33,864 nt of DNA from Acholeplasmataceae bacterium. GTDB taxonomy: Bacteria; Bacillota_I; Bacilli_A; ML615J-28; CAG-313. The notes under the pieces were generated by a model, which searched no databases, had not been told where the DNA came from, and saw nothing but the letters and a program-made list of their open reading frames with translations. Of the stretch, positions 7,766-14,410 are shown in pieces. The position numbers and the translations under genes were made by a program. How positions within the stretch are numbered: position 1 is the stretch's first letter; every line of letters begins with the position of its first letter. The stretch covers positions 1 to 33,864 of the forward strand of contig DUOG01000064.1 in NCBI GenBank assembly GCA_012838945.1. Reading direction: 5' to 3'.

Positions 7766-8828
7766 TGCTTTTGATTTCCTCCAAGACTTTTTCATCTACT
7801 ATATCAATGATTTTTTTAACCATCTCTAAAACTGCATCATAATCATCGACATGAATCATGCCAGCAGTTGAATGGATGTAGCGAGCCGGCATTCCAATGG
7901 TAGCACTTAAGATACCTTCATTTGATAGTTGAGCTGCGGCAGCATCAGTTCCTCCCATTGATAAAAATGGTTGGTATGGAATATTATATTTTTCAGCTGT
8001 TTCGATAAAGAATTCCTTCATACCTTGATGCATGATGCAACGAGGATCATAAAAACGTAATAAGAAACCTTTACCTAAGGCACCAAAACTACGTGGATGA
8101 TTTTTATCAAGGAAATCACCTACCGGTGAACAGTCAATCGCAATAAACAAATCCGGATTAATCATTTGAGAAATGGTGATCGCACCTCTTAATCCAACCT
8201 CTTCTTGAACGGTTGCTCCAGCATATACCGTATTAGGATGCTCTTTGCTCATTGCATATTTCAATGCTTCTAATGCAACACCACAGCCAAGACGGTTATC
8301 CCAAGCTTTTGAAACAACCTTTTTACCATCGGCAGTCACATAAAAATCATTTACTGGTACTACTTGTTGACCAATTTTAACTCCTAATTCTTTAGCATGG
8401 TCTGCAGAATCTGCCCCAATATCAAGGAGCATATCATCAACTTCAAGTTTTTGGGAGCCTTGATCTAAGCCCCGACCAATGTGTGGAGGAGTACTACCAA
8501 AGACACCTCTTATTTCTTTACCTTCATCGGTAATGATTCTCATATTTTGTGATAAGAAGACATTCCCATCAATTCCACCAATTGATTTTACTTGAATAAA
8601 ACCATTGTCTTTAATACCGGTGACGATAGCACCAACTTCATCCATGTGTCCAGCAATCATAATCACTGGCCCTTTTCCTTTAGAAACACCCATAATACTT
8701 CCCAAATTGTCTTGAACAATTTCATCAGTTAGTTTGGAGATTTCTTCTCTCATAAATTCTCGGACATACTTTTCTCGGCCCGAAACACCTGGTAAATTTG
8801 TTAATTTTTCAAAAAATTTTAAATCCAT
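7758..8828 (-). CDS. M42 family aminopeptidase (YsdC/FrvX-like)
   Basis: 356 residues. The dinuclear metal site is visible: AGHMDEVG (H61, D63), KAWDNRLGC (bridging D177), the catalytic pair VQEEVG (E209, E210), and IDCSPVGD, with a C-terminal IHSTAGMIH histidine. M42 enzymes are large tetrahedral cytosolic complexes that trim N-terminal residues from peptides; individual members prefer Glu/Asp, Leu or Lys, which sequence alone does not settle. Its ATG overlaps the trmB stop in TAATG. Confidence 0.9.
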   Translation of the reverse strand: MDLKFFEKLTNLPGVSGREKYVREFMREEISKLTDEIVQDNLGSIMGVSKGKGPVIMIAGHMDEVGAIVTGIKDNGFIQVKSIGGIDGNVFLSQNMRIITDEGKEIRGVFGSTPPHIGRGLDQGSQKLEVDDMLLDIGADSADHAKELGVKIGQQVVPVNDFYVTADGKKVVSKAWDNRLGCGVALEALKYAMSKEHPNTVYAGATVQEEVGLRGAITISQMINPDLFIAIDCSPVGDFLDKNHPRSFGALGKGFLLRFYDPRCIMHQGMKEFFIETAEKYNIPYQPFLSMGGTDAAAAQLSNEGILSATIGMPARYIHSTAGMIHVDDYDAVLEMVKKIIDIVDEKVLEEIKSNV

Positions 8829-9472
8829 TATTTCACTCCCTTGAGTTTAACTTTTACAAAATAGATTGGTTGATTACGTGCTAAGAATCGATCTTCATAT
8901 TCAGTAGTTACAATTTCTTCGTCTCGGGCATGTAAGTCAACACTAAAGTCTTCAAAGATAAAATCATTATTATTAAAACTAATTATTGAGTATTCAAATA
9001 AATGTACATTGTCAGTTTTAAATTCAATCTCTCCACCTTCTACTAATACCTTACGATATATTTCTAAAAAGGCTGGATAAGTTAGTCTTCTTTTAGCATG
9101 ACGCGATTTAGGCCACGGGTCGCTAAAGTTAAGATATATTTTTTCTATTTCGTGTTCTTCAAAGATGTCTAATAAACGAGCACCATCGAAGTGAATCAAT
9201 CTTAAATTAGGAAGTTTTACTTCCAAGGCCTTTTTCATCGCTTGTAAGATGACACTATCAAAACGTTCAATCCCAATGAAGTTGATATCAGGATTAAGGG
9301 TAGCCATCTTGATGATAAATTGCCCTTTCCCCATTCCTAGTTCTAAATGAATTGGATTGTTATTATTAAATAGTTTTTTCCACTTGCCACGATGAATTTC
9401 TGGATTAGGTATGACTAGTTCTGGATGTTTAGCAAGTTGTAATCCAGCATTTTTAATTTTTCTAAGTCTCAT
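8828..9472 (-). CDS. trmB: tRNA (guanine-N7-)-methyltransferase TrmB
   Basis: 214 residues, typical for the Gram-positive enzyme. The S-adenosylmethionine motif I is LELGMGKGQFI, followed by NFIGIERFDSV. The family hallmark SDPWPKSRHAKRRL carries the catalytic Asp and the tRNA-contacting basic residues. It forms m7G46 in the variable loop of tRNAs. It lies 1 bp after pepV and overlaps the M42 peptidase gene, so it is transcribed with the peptidases. Confidence 0.96.
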   Translation of the reverse strand: MRLRKIKNAGLQLAKHPELVIPNPEIHRGKWKKLFNNNNPIHLELGMGKGQFIIKMATLNPDINFIGIERFDSVILQAMKKALEVKLPNLRLIHFDGARLLDIFEEHEIEKIYLNFSDPWPKSRHAKRRLTYPAFLEIYRKVLVEGGEIEFKTDNVHLFEYSIISFNNNDFIFEDFSVDLHARDEEIVTTEYEDRFLARNQPIYFVKVKLKGVK

Positions 9473-9473
9473 A

Positions 9474-10832
9474 CTATCTCCCTAATACCATCATTGCTTC
9501 AGCATAGATTGCGGTGGCGAGTATCAAGTCTTCAATAAAGACATGTTCGTCAGCTTGATGTACGACATCAGGTCGACCTGGCATTAACATACCAAAAGCA
9601 ACACCTTTCTTTAAAGCACGTGCATAAGTCCCCCCACCAATGGTCATTGGTTTATTCTTTTCATCGCCAGTATATTTTACATAAATATCGTATAAACTTG
9701 TAACTAGCGGATCACTTGGATCAACAAAATGTGGTTTGCTGTCACTCACAACTTCGTATGATAAATTGTATGGAGCTAGTGCATTCGCTAATTTTTGATA
9801 AAATTCATCCTTGTTAAAGTTGATTGGACAGCGTAAATTTAAGCCTGTGAGCCCTTGAGAATTAAAATATTTAATAATTCCTACGTTACACGTTAAATCG
9901 CCCATTTGATCATCGGTAAAGTTTGCTCCTATTTTGTTTAATCTTGTATCATCATGTAAAACCTTATCGATAAAATTAATTAAAGGATTAGTAATATACT
10001 TACTAGCAAAGTTTGCAAGGTAGGTTCCAGCGTTAATTCCTTTCTCTGGTTCCATAGCATGAGCGCCTTTTCCTTTTAAGTAATACTGATAGCGACCATT
10101 CTCATTAAATGTATGGCCTTCCATTTTGTTTTCTTTTAAGTATGCTTCAAACTGCGGTCTAAAGTCACTGATTGTTTCCATCATAGCACTACTTGGAACC
10201 ACATTATAACGTTCTCCGGCTTGAAAGTTAACTATTTCATTACAAGTAAAATCTCCGGTTACATTAATAGTTAAGATTCCCTTTTCACCATAGATTAGTG
10301 GAAAGTTAGCGTCAGGAGCAAATCCCACTACTGGCATCGGTTGATGCTTAAAGTAGTATTCTATGCCACCCCAACCACTTTCTTCATCAGTTCCGAGGAT
10401 TATTCTAATTCTTTTATTTAATTTAATATTTAAATCCTTTAATAGTTTCAATCCATAATAGGCGGCCATAGTTGGTCCCTTATCATCAAGGGCACCTCTA
10501 GCATATATCTTACCATCTTTTATTTCAGCTCCATATGGTGGGAAAGTCCAGTTGTCTCCCTCTGGAACTACGTCCAAGTGACATAAGACACCAACAATTT
10601 CTTCACCTTCACCATATTCAATATGACCAGCGTAACCGTCGATGTTTTCTGTCTTAAAACCATCTCGTTTAGCTATATCTAACATTTTTTCTAGGGCATC
10701 ATTTATTCCTTTTCCAAAAGGCATATTATTAGAAGAAGTTGTTTCATCTTTAACACTTTTTATTTTTAGTATCTCTTGTGTATCTTGCACAAGTTCTGCT
10801 TCATGTGCTTTTACCCATTTTAAAAAGTCCAT
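9474..10832 (-). CDS. pepV: Dipeptidase PepV, M20 family
   Basis: 452 residues, with the two-metal M20 site in order: GVLCHLDVVPEG (H85, D87), ALDDKGP (bridging D117) and GTDEESGW (catalytic E150, E151), plus the lid-domain segment before the C-terminal histidine near VVHQADEHV. PepV hydrolyses a wide range of dipeptides in the cytosol, the last step of peptide catabolism. It is the first gene of a leftward run pepV-trmB-M42 with spacings of 1 bp or less. The ATG at 10832 follows GGAGG. Confidence 0.93.
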   Translation of the reverse strand: MDFLKWVKAHEAELVQDTQEILKIKSVKDETTSSNNMPFGKGINDALEKMLDIAKRDGFKTENIDGYAGHIEYGEGEEIVGVLCHLDVVPEGDNWTFPPYGAEIKDGKIYARGALDDKGPTMAAYYGLKLLKDLNIKLNKRIRIILGTDEESGWGGIEYYFKHQPMPVVGFAPDANFPLIYGEKGILTINVTGDFTCNEIVNFQAGERYNVVPSSAMMETISDFRPQFEAYLKENKMEGHTFNENGRYQYYLKGKGAHAMEPEKGINAGTYLANFASKYITNPLINFIDKVLHDDTRLNKIGANFTDDQMGDLTCNVGIIKYFNSQGLTGLNLRCPINFNKDEFYQKLANALAPYNLSYEVVSDSKPHFVDPSDPLVTSLYDIYVKYTGDEKNKPMTIGGGTYARALKKGVAFGMLMPGRPDVVHQADEHVFIEDLILATAIYAEAMMVLGR

Positions 10833-10860
10833 TATATTCCTCCATTTTAAATCCTTATAT

Positions 10861-10890
10861 GCATATTATAACACCTTTTGGTGCAAAATA
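10861..10890 (+). promoter_or_regulatory. Candidate sigma-G promoter of sspI
   Basis: GCATA (10861-10865) fits the sigma-G -35 (GHATR). An 18-bp spacer leads to CAAAATA (10884-10890), which matches the -10 CATWHTA at six of seven positions. The spacing, and a small acid-soluble spore protein gene directly downstream, make a forespore promoter likely. Confidence 0.6.
10865..10873 (-). promoter_or_regulatory. Candidate extended -10 promoter of the pepV operon
   Basis: On the minus strand TGTTATAAT is an extended -10 (TATAAT at 10865-10870) about 30 bp upstream of the pepV ATG. No good -35 is visible. It abuts the sigma-G-like -35 of the divergent sspI. Confidence 0.45.
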
Positions 10891-10920
10891 ACATCGAAAA
10901 GTTAATTAAAGGAGGAAAAT

Positions 10921-11127
10921 ATGGATATTAATATTCGTAAAGCAGTAATGGCCAATCTTAACGGCGCAACCAATGATGATGTACGCAAAACCATTGTTGA
11001 TGCCATCAATATGGGAGAAGAAAAAGTGCTTCCTGGCTTAGGCGTTTTGTTTGAAGTCTTCTGGCAAAAATGCAACGAAGATGAAAGAGCCGTTGTTCTT
11101 CAAAAGATAGCTGAAGCAATTAAATAG
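10921..11127 (+). CDS. sspI: Small acid-soluble spore protein I
   Basis: 68 residues, the family's usual size. It matches Bacillus SspI along its length: the MDxNxRxAVxAN start, TIVDAIxxGEEKxLPGLGVLFE in the middle (GEEKVLPGLGVLFEVFW here) and a helical C-terminus. SspI is a minor forespore protein, distinct from the DNA-saturating alpha/beta type. AAAGGAGG gives a strong ribosome binding site, the upstream promoter looks sigma-G-like, and a strong terminator follows directly, so it is monocistronic. This is the clearest single sign that the organism makes endospores. Confidence 0.95.
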   Translation: MDINIRKAVMANLNGATNDDVRKTIVDAINMGEEKVLPGLGVLFEVFWQKCNEDERAVVLQKIAEAIK

Positions 11128-11134
11128 CCCATAG

Positions 11135-11165
11135 AAAAAATGACCGTAATTTTACGGTCATTTTT
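11135..11165. terminator. Bidirectional terminator after sspI
   Basis: TGACCGTA (11141-11148) pairs with TACGGTCA (11153-11160), flanked by A6 on the left and T5 on the right. It serves sspI and the convergent EIIB-like gene. Confidence 0.88.
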
Positions 11166-11170
11166 AACTA

Positions 11171-11524
11171 CTACTTTTCATAATTTTCAAATGCTTTAGC
11201 AATTGCTTCTGATGAACACTTGATGGTATTGCCGACAATTAAAGTGCCAACATTTAAGCCCTTTAACTTATCCATATCAACAGCCTCTAGTGATTTAACT
11301 TCAATACTAACCCGAGTTAACTCTTTACTGACATTGACAATATTATCATTGCCACCAAAAATATCAATAAGTTCATTAGCTTCAGATCCTTTTCTCGGCT
11401 GCGCTTTGGCACGTTTTAGTATAATCTTTATTAACACAATCATCGATAATACTAAAATCGGAACAATTGAAAATAACAAAATTACATAAACAACTATATC
11501 CGAAGAGTTAGTTAAAAACAACAT
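11171..11524 (-). CDS. Membrane-tethered, EIIB-like domain protein lacking the phosphocysteine
   Basis: 117 residues from the ATG at 11524 (GAGGTGA 5 nt upstream; the frame extends to a GTG at 11533). Residues 9-37 are one transmembrane helix, followed by a basic linker (KRAKAQPRK) predicting a cytoplasmic C-terminus. Residues 51-110 align with the glucose-type PTS EIIB fold: IFGGNDNI matches the FGGxxNI motif, LTR matches the active-site xTR, and LIVGNTI matches the VVxGxxV strand. The phosphorylated Cys of the DACITRLR motif aligns with E68, and the second Arg is lost, so it cannot accept phosphate in the normal way. No EIIC or EIIA gene lies nearby. It may be a sensor, a scaffold or a relic. 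The fold call is by eye. Confidence 0.6.
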   Translation of the reverse strand: MLFLTNSSDIVVYVILLFSIVPILVLSMIVLIKIILKRAKAQPRKGSEANELIDIFGGNDNIVNVSKELTRVSIEVKSLEAVDMDKLKGLNVGTLIVGNTIKCSSEAIAKAFENYEK

Positions 11525-11620
11525 AAATTTCACCTCATTCTCTTAACATTATAAACAATTTATCTAATTTATTCAAGTATTGTTTACTATAATATTCACA
11601 TATATTGTAATGGTGATAAG

Positions 11621-12418
11621 ATGACTCCCTTACAAAAGTTTGTGAAATACTTACTCCTTGGATTAATCCAAGGAATTACTGAACCTTTACCGATATCTTC
11701 AAGTGGTCATGTTCTAATCTTTGATCTCCTTTTAGGTATTAATATCATTGACATTAATTTTGAGATTATTATTAATTTTGCTTCCTTCTTGGCCATTCTT
11801 TTTTTCTTTAGAAAAGACATCTTTGAACTAATATCCAATATCTTTAAGGGGAAAAAAGACACAGAGTTAAATATCAATTATGTGATAAAGCTAATCATTG
11901 CCTCGCTACCTGCCATCATAGTTGGTTTCTTCCTTAAAGATACTATTGATAGATATCTCATGAATATCCTAACTCTTGGTATTAGTTTTATTATTACTGG
12001 TATCTTGTTGCTCTTTGCAAGTAAAGTGAAAAGCAAATATCATGATTCAACCATCACCAATAAAGACTCCTTATTTATTGGAATTATGCAAAGCATCGCT
12101 TTAATTCCTGGAATTAGCCGTTCTGGTGCTACCTTATCAGGGGGACTCTTCTTGAAAAAAGATATAAAATCGGTTTTGAGATTTTCTTTTTTCATGTATA
12201 TGATTGTAAGCCTTGGTTCAATGGTCTTAATGATCAAAGATATTGATGCAAGTACCATTTTTATTAGTGGCTATCTTGGAGCCTTTATCGTTTCTTTAGT
12301 TTCCACTTTTATTTCAATTAAGTGGTTTTACAATTTAATTTTAACCAAAAGCCTTAAAGGTTTTTCCTACTATTGCTTTATTCTTGGAATTGTCATCTTT
12401 ATATTTAAATTATTTTGA
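11621..12418 (+). CDS. uppP: Undecaprenyl-diphosphate phosphatase
   Basis: 265 residues of integral membrane protein with about eight hydrophobic segments. Both catalytic signatures of the BacA/UppP family are present: GLIQGITEPLPISSSGH near the N-terminus, with the conserved Glu and Ser residues, and PGISRSGATLSGG in the middle with the conserved Arg. It recycles the lipid carrier for peptidoglycan and teichoic acid synthesis, and overexpression is known to give bacitracin tolerance. Position 3 of the signature is E-P-L-P where most members have E-F-L-P. A GGTGAT ribosome binding site precedes the ATG. A TATAAT at 11588-11593 may be the -10, but no -35 is convincing. Confidence 0.95.
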   Translation: MTPLQKFVKYLLLGLIQGITEPLPISSSGHVLIFDLLLGINIIDINFEIIINFASFLAILFFFRKDIFELISNIFKGKKDTELNINYVIKLIIASLPAIIVGFFLKDTIDRYLMNILTLGISFIITGILLLFASKVKSKYHDSTITNKDSLFIGIMQSIALIPGISRSGATLSGGLFLKKDIKSVLRFSFFMYMIVSLGSMVLMIKDIDASTIFISGYLGAFIVSLVSTFISIKWFYNLILTKSLKGFSYYCFILGIVIFIFKLF

Positions 12419-12443
12419 TAAATTCTAGATAGGTTAACAACCA

Positions 12444-12472
12444 CACCATAACTACTTATATAACATAACTTA
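12444..12472 (+). promoter_or_regulatory. Candidate sigma-K promoter of the CotY/Z-like gene
   Basis: CACC (12444-12447) fits the sigma-K -35 (mACm). A 16-bp spacer leads to CATAACTTA (12464-12472), a full match to CATAnnnTA. The start codon is 22 bp further on. A mother-cell late promoter is what a crust/outer-coat gene would be expected to have. Confidence 0.6.
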
Positions 12473-12494
12473 TACTGAAAGTGTGGTGAATTTT

Positions 12495-12905
12495 ATGGGA
12501 TGCGATACTCGAAATAATGATCAAGTAAGCAACCGTAACCTTCGGAATAATAACATATGTGAAACCTTGAGACGTATTGAACAAGTTCAAAAAGAAGCAC
12601 TTTTAGCATCGGCATGCGGAAGGGATTTAACATCATGTGACTCCAGTCTAATAGCTGCCGTCTTTAACACGAAACCAATATCAATATATACAAGTGAAGG
12701 TATCTTTGAGGCAACGGTCGGACCAAATGGACCTTTTACTAGACTCTTCCGCGTCGAAGACGTTAAAGGCTGTGATGTCGTTGTCTTAAGACTTTTGACT
12801 TTAGAAAATGGCGTCTATACTTGCACCCCATATACTTGTATATTTAAAATAGATTGTATTTGTTGTTTACAATGTTTTGACCCAACCAATTGTCCAATAT
12901 GCTAA
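12495..12905 (+). CDS. Cysteine-rich spore coat protein, CotY/CotZ family
   Basis: 136 residues from the ATG at 12495 (GGTGA just upstream; an in-frame GTG at 12483 lacks one). It has 13 cysteines, clustered at the end as CICCLQCFDPTNCPIC. The central FRVEDVKGCDVVVLRLL parallels FRVERVHGSCATLSLL of Bacillus CotZ, and the IDCICCLQCFDP stretch parallels its DLDCFCAINCLNP, so family membership is well supported. These proteins self-assemble through disulfides into the outermost spore crust. Only one copy is present here, against the cotY-cotZ pair of Bacillus, so I give no symbol. The gene has its own promoter and terminator. Confidence 0.85.
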   Translation: MGCDTRNNDQVSNRNLRNNNICETLRRIEQVQKEALLASACGRDLTSCDSSLIAAVFNTKPISIYTSEGIFEATVGPNGPFTRLFRVEDVKGCDVVVLRLLTLENGVYTCTPYTCIFKIDCICCLQCFDPTNCPIC

Positions 12906-12945
12906 AAATAAAGGGATGATCGATAAAAATCATCCTCTTTATTTT
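12905..12945. terminator. Bidirectional terminator
   Basis: AAAATAAAGGGATGAT pairs with ATCATCCTCTTTATTTT with one bulge, with A and T runs on either side. It separates the CotY/Z-like gene from the convergent NCS2 permease. Confidence 0.8.
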
Positions 12946-12949
12946 TTTA

Positions 12950-14335
12950 TTAAGCTTTCTTAAATTGGGCACTAATGGAGTCAATCGCAATAAACAATAA
13001 GTTTAAAAGAATACCAAACACTGCCGCTGTAGCAATAGCTGGAGCTTCAAAACCAAAGAGGGGAATCAAACCATCTTCAAATTGGAATGAACCACCGAGG
13101 CCAACTATTAAAATTGTCGCTATAATTGCTAGTGACTTAGCACTAAAAAGGTCCACCTTTTTATCTATCATAATAGCAATACCTTGTGCCGCAATTACCC
13201 CAAATAGATAAATTGAAACACCACCGATAACCGCATTAGGAATTGAGTAAACGGCTGCTGATAGAGGTGTAAAGAGGGAAATTACCATTGTGATAATGGC
13301 TGCTGTGATTAGGACTTTAACTGAAAAGTTTTTAGTGATTGACATTGTACTAATGTTTTCCCCATAGTTGGTTCCAGCTGGTCCCCCAATCATCCCGCTA
13401 ATGATATCACCCATACCATCACCAATTAAGTTGGCACCTAGTTTTTCCGCAATCGGATACTTCTTAGGGCTCTTTTTTAATTCCGCCAATTTATTAACAT
13501 ATATATCTAATTGAAAAATATGAGCGGTTGATTCTGGAATGGTCGCAATAGCGATTGGCATGATTGCTGCAAGAGCGGCCCATGAAGGTTTTGGAAGAGT
13601 AAAGTGTGGAAGTTCTACTATTTTTCTTCCTTCACCTAGTAGGGCAAAGTTGACAAACTTAATATCGGTAGCCAGACCAATAATAAGGGCTGTTACATAT
13701 CCTAGTCCCAAACCAAGGAGTATTGGAATTTGTCCCCATGTTCCTTTTTTCAAATAGACTGAAAATAAGATTGTTGATATTAAAGTAACTAGCGCTATAA
13801 TCCAATTGTAAGTACTAGCTGCATCAGCGTTGTCAAGAGTAACCCCAACAATACCTGTAACATCATGAACATTGTTTAAAGCTGTTCCTGCTAAAGATAA
13901 ACCAATAACGATAGCGATAGAACCAGTAACTGCAGGAGGTAATACTTTTTCAACTGCATCCATACTGAATCGTTTCACTATTAACCCCGCAATAATTGAA
14001 ACTAAACCACTCATAACGATACCAAATTGGGCTTCACTGATTAATGCATCCGGAGCAATCTGGCCATATTTAGCACCAGTGATTGATACGATTGCTGCGA
14101 TATAAGAAAAACTACTTCCATAATATAAAGGTATTTCTCTTTTAGTAATAAAGATGAAACATAGGGTTGCAAGTCCACTAGCAAAGATTGTAGTAGAAAC
14201 ATGGAAACCGGTTAGTAAAGCAACTAGAACGGTTGCGGGGAACATTACAATAATTTGTTGAATCGCAAAAATAAATAATCTTCCGTAACTTGGGCTTTCA
14301 TCAGGTAAATAGCCAATTGTTTTTTCTTCTAACAT
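12950..14335 (-). CDS. NCS2 family nucleobase permease (uracil permease-like)
   Basis: 461 residues with about 14 hydrophobic segments, the NCS2/UraA architecture. The substrate-site motif GGPAGTNYGENISTMSITKN matches the GGxPxTTYGExxGxxxxT region of UraA-type carriers, and the earlier PESTAHIFQLD matches the conserved Glu/His helix that contacts the base. It is a proton-coupled importer of uracil or possibly xanthine; the motif favours uracil. A strong AAGGAGG precedes the ATG. It lies downstream of the azgA-type permease but behind that gene's terminator, so it is expressed by read-through or by its own promoter, which I could not identify in the 38-bp gap. Confidence 0.85.
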   Translation of the reverse strand: MLEEKTIGYLPDESPSYGRLFIFAIQQIIVMFPATVLVALLTGFHVSTTIFASGLATLCFIFITKREIPLYYGSSFSYIAAIVSITGAKYGQIAPDALISEAQFGIVMSGLVSIIAGLIVKRFSMDAVEKVLPPAVTGSIAIVIGLSLAGTALNNVHDVTGIVGVTLDNADAASTYNWIIALVTLISTILFSVYLKKGTWGQIPILLGLGLGYVTALIIGLATDIKFVNFALLGEGRKIVELPHFTLPKPSWAALAAIMPIAIATIPESTAHIFQLDIYVNKLAELKKSPKKYPIAEKLGANLIGDGMGDIISGMIGGPAGTNYGENISTMSITKNFSVKVLITAAIITMVISLFTPLSAAVYSIPNAVIGGVSIYLFGVIAAQGIAIMIDKKVDLFSAKSLAIIATILIVGLGGSFQFEDGLIPLFGFEAPAIATAAVFGILLNLLFIAIDSISAQFKKA

Positions 14336-14373
14336 TTTATTTTCCTCCTTGTGTTTATTTAAATCCTAAAAAA

Positions 14374-14403
14374 ATGGTGAATCATCGAAAATCGATTCAC
14401 CAT
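14374..14403 (-). terminator. Terminator of the AzgA-type permease gene
   Basis: A 13-bp stem (14374-14386 with 14391-14403) is followed on the minus strand by T7. It sits between the two permease genes. Confidence 0.85.
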
Positions 14404-14410
14404 AAAAATA

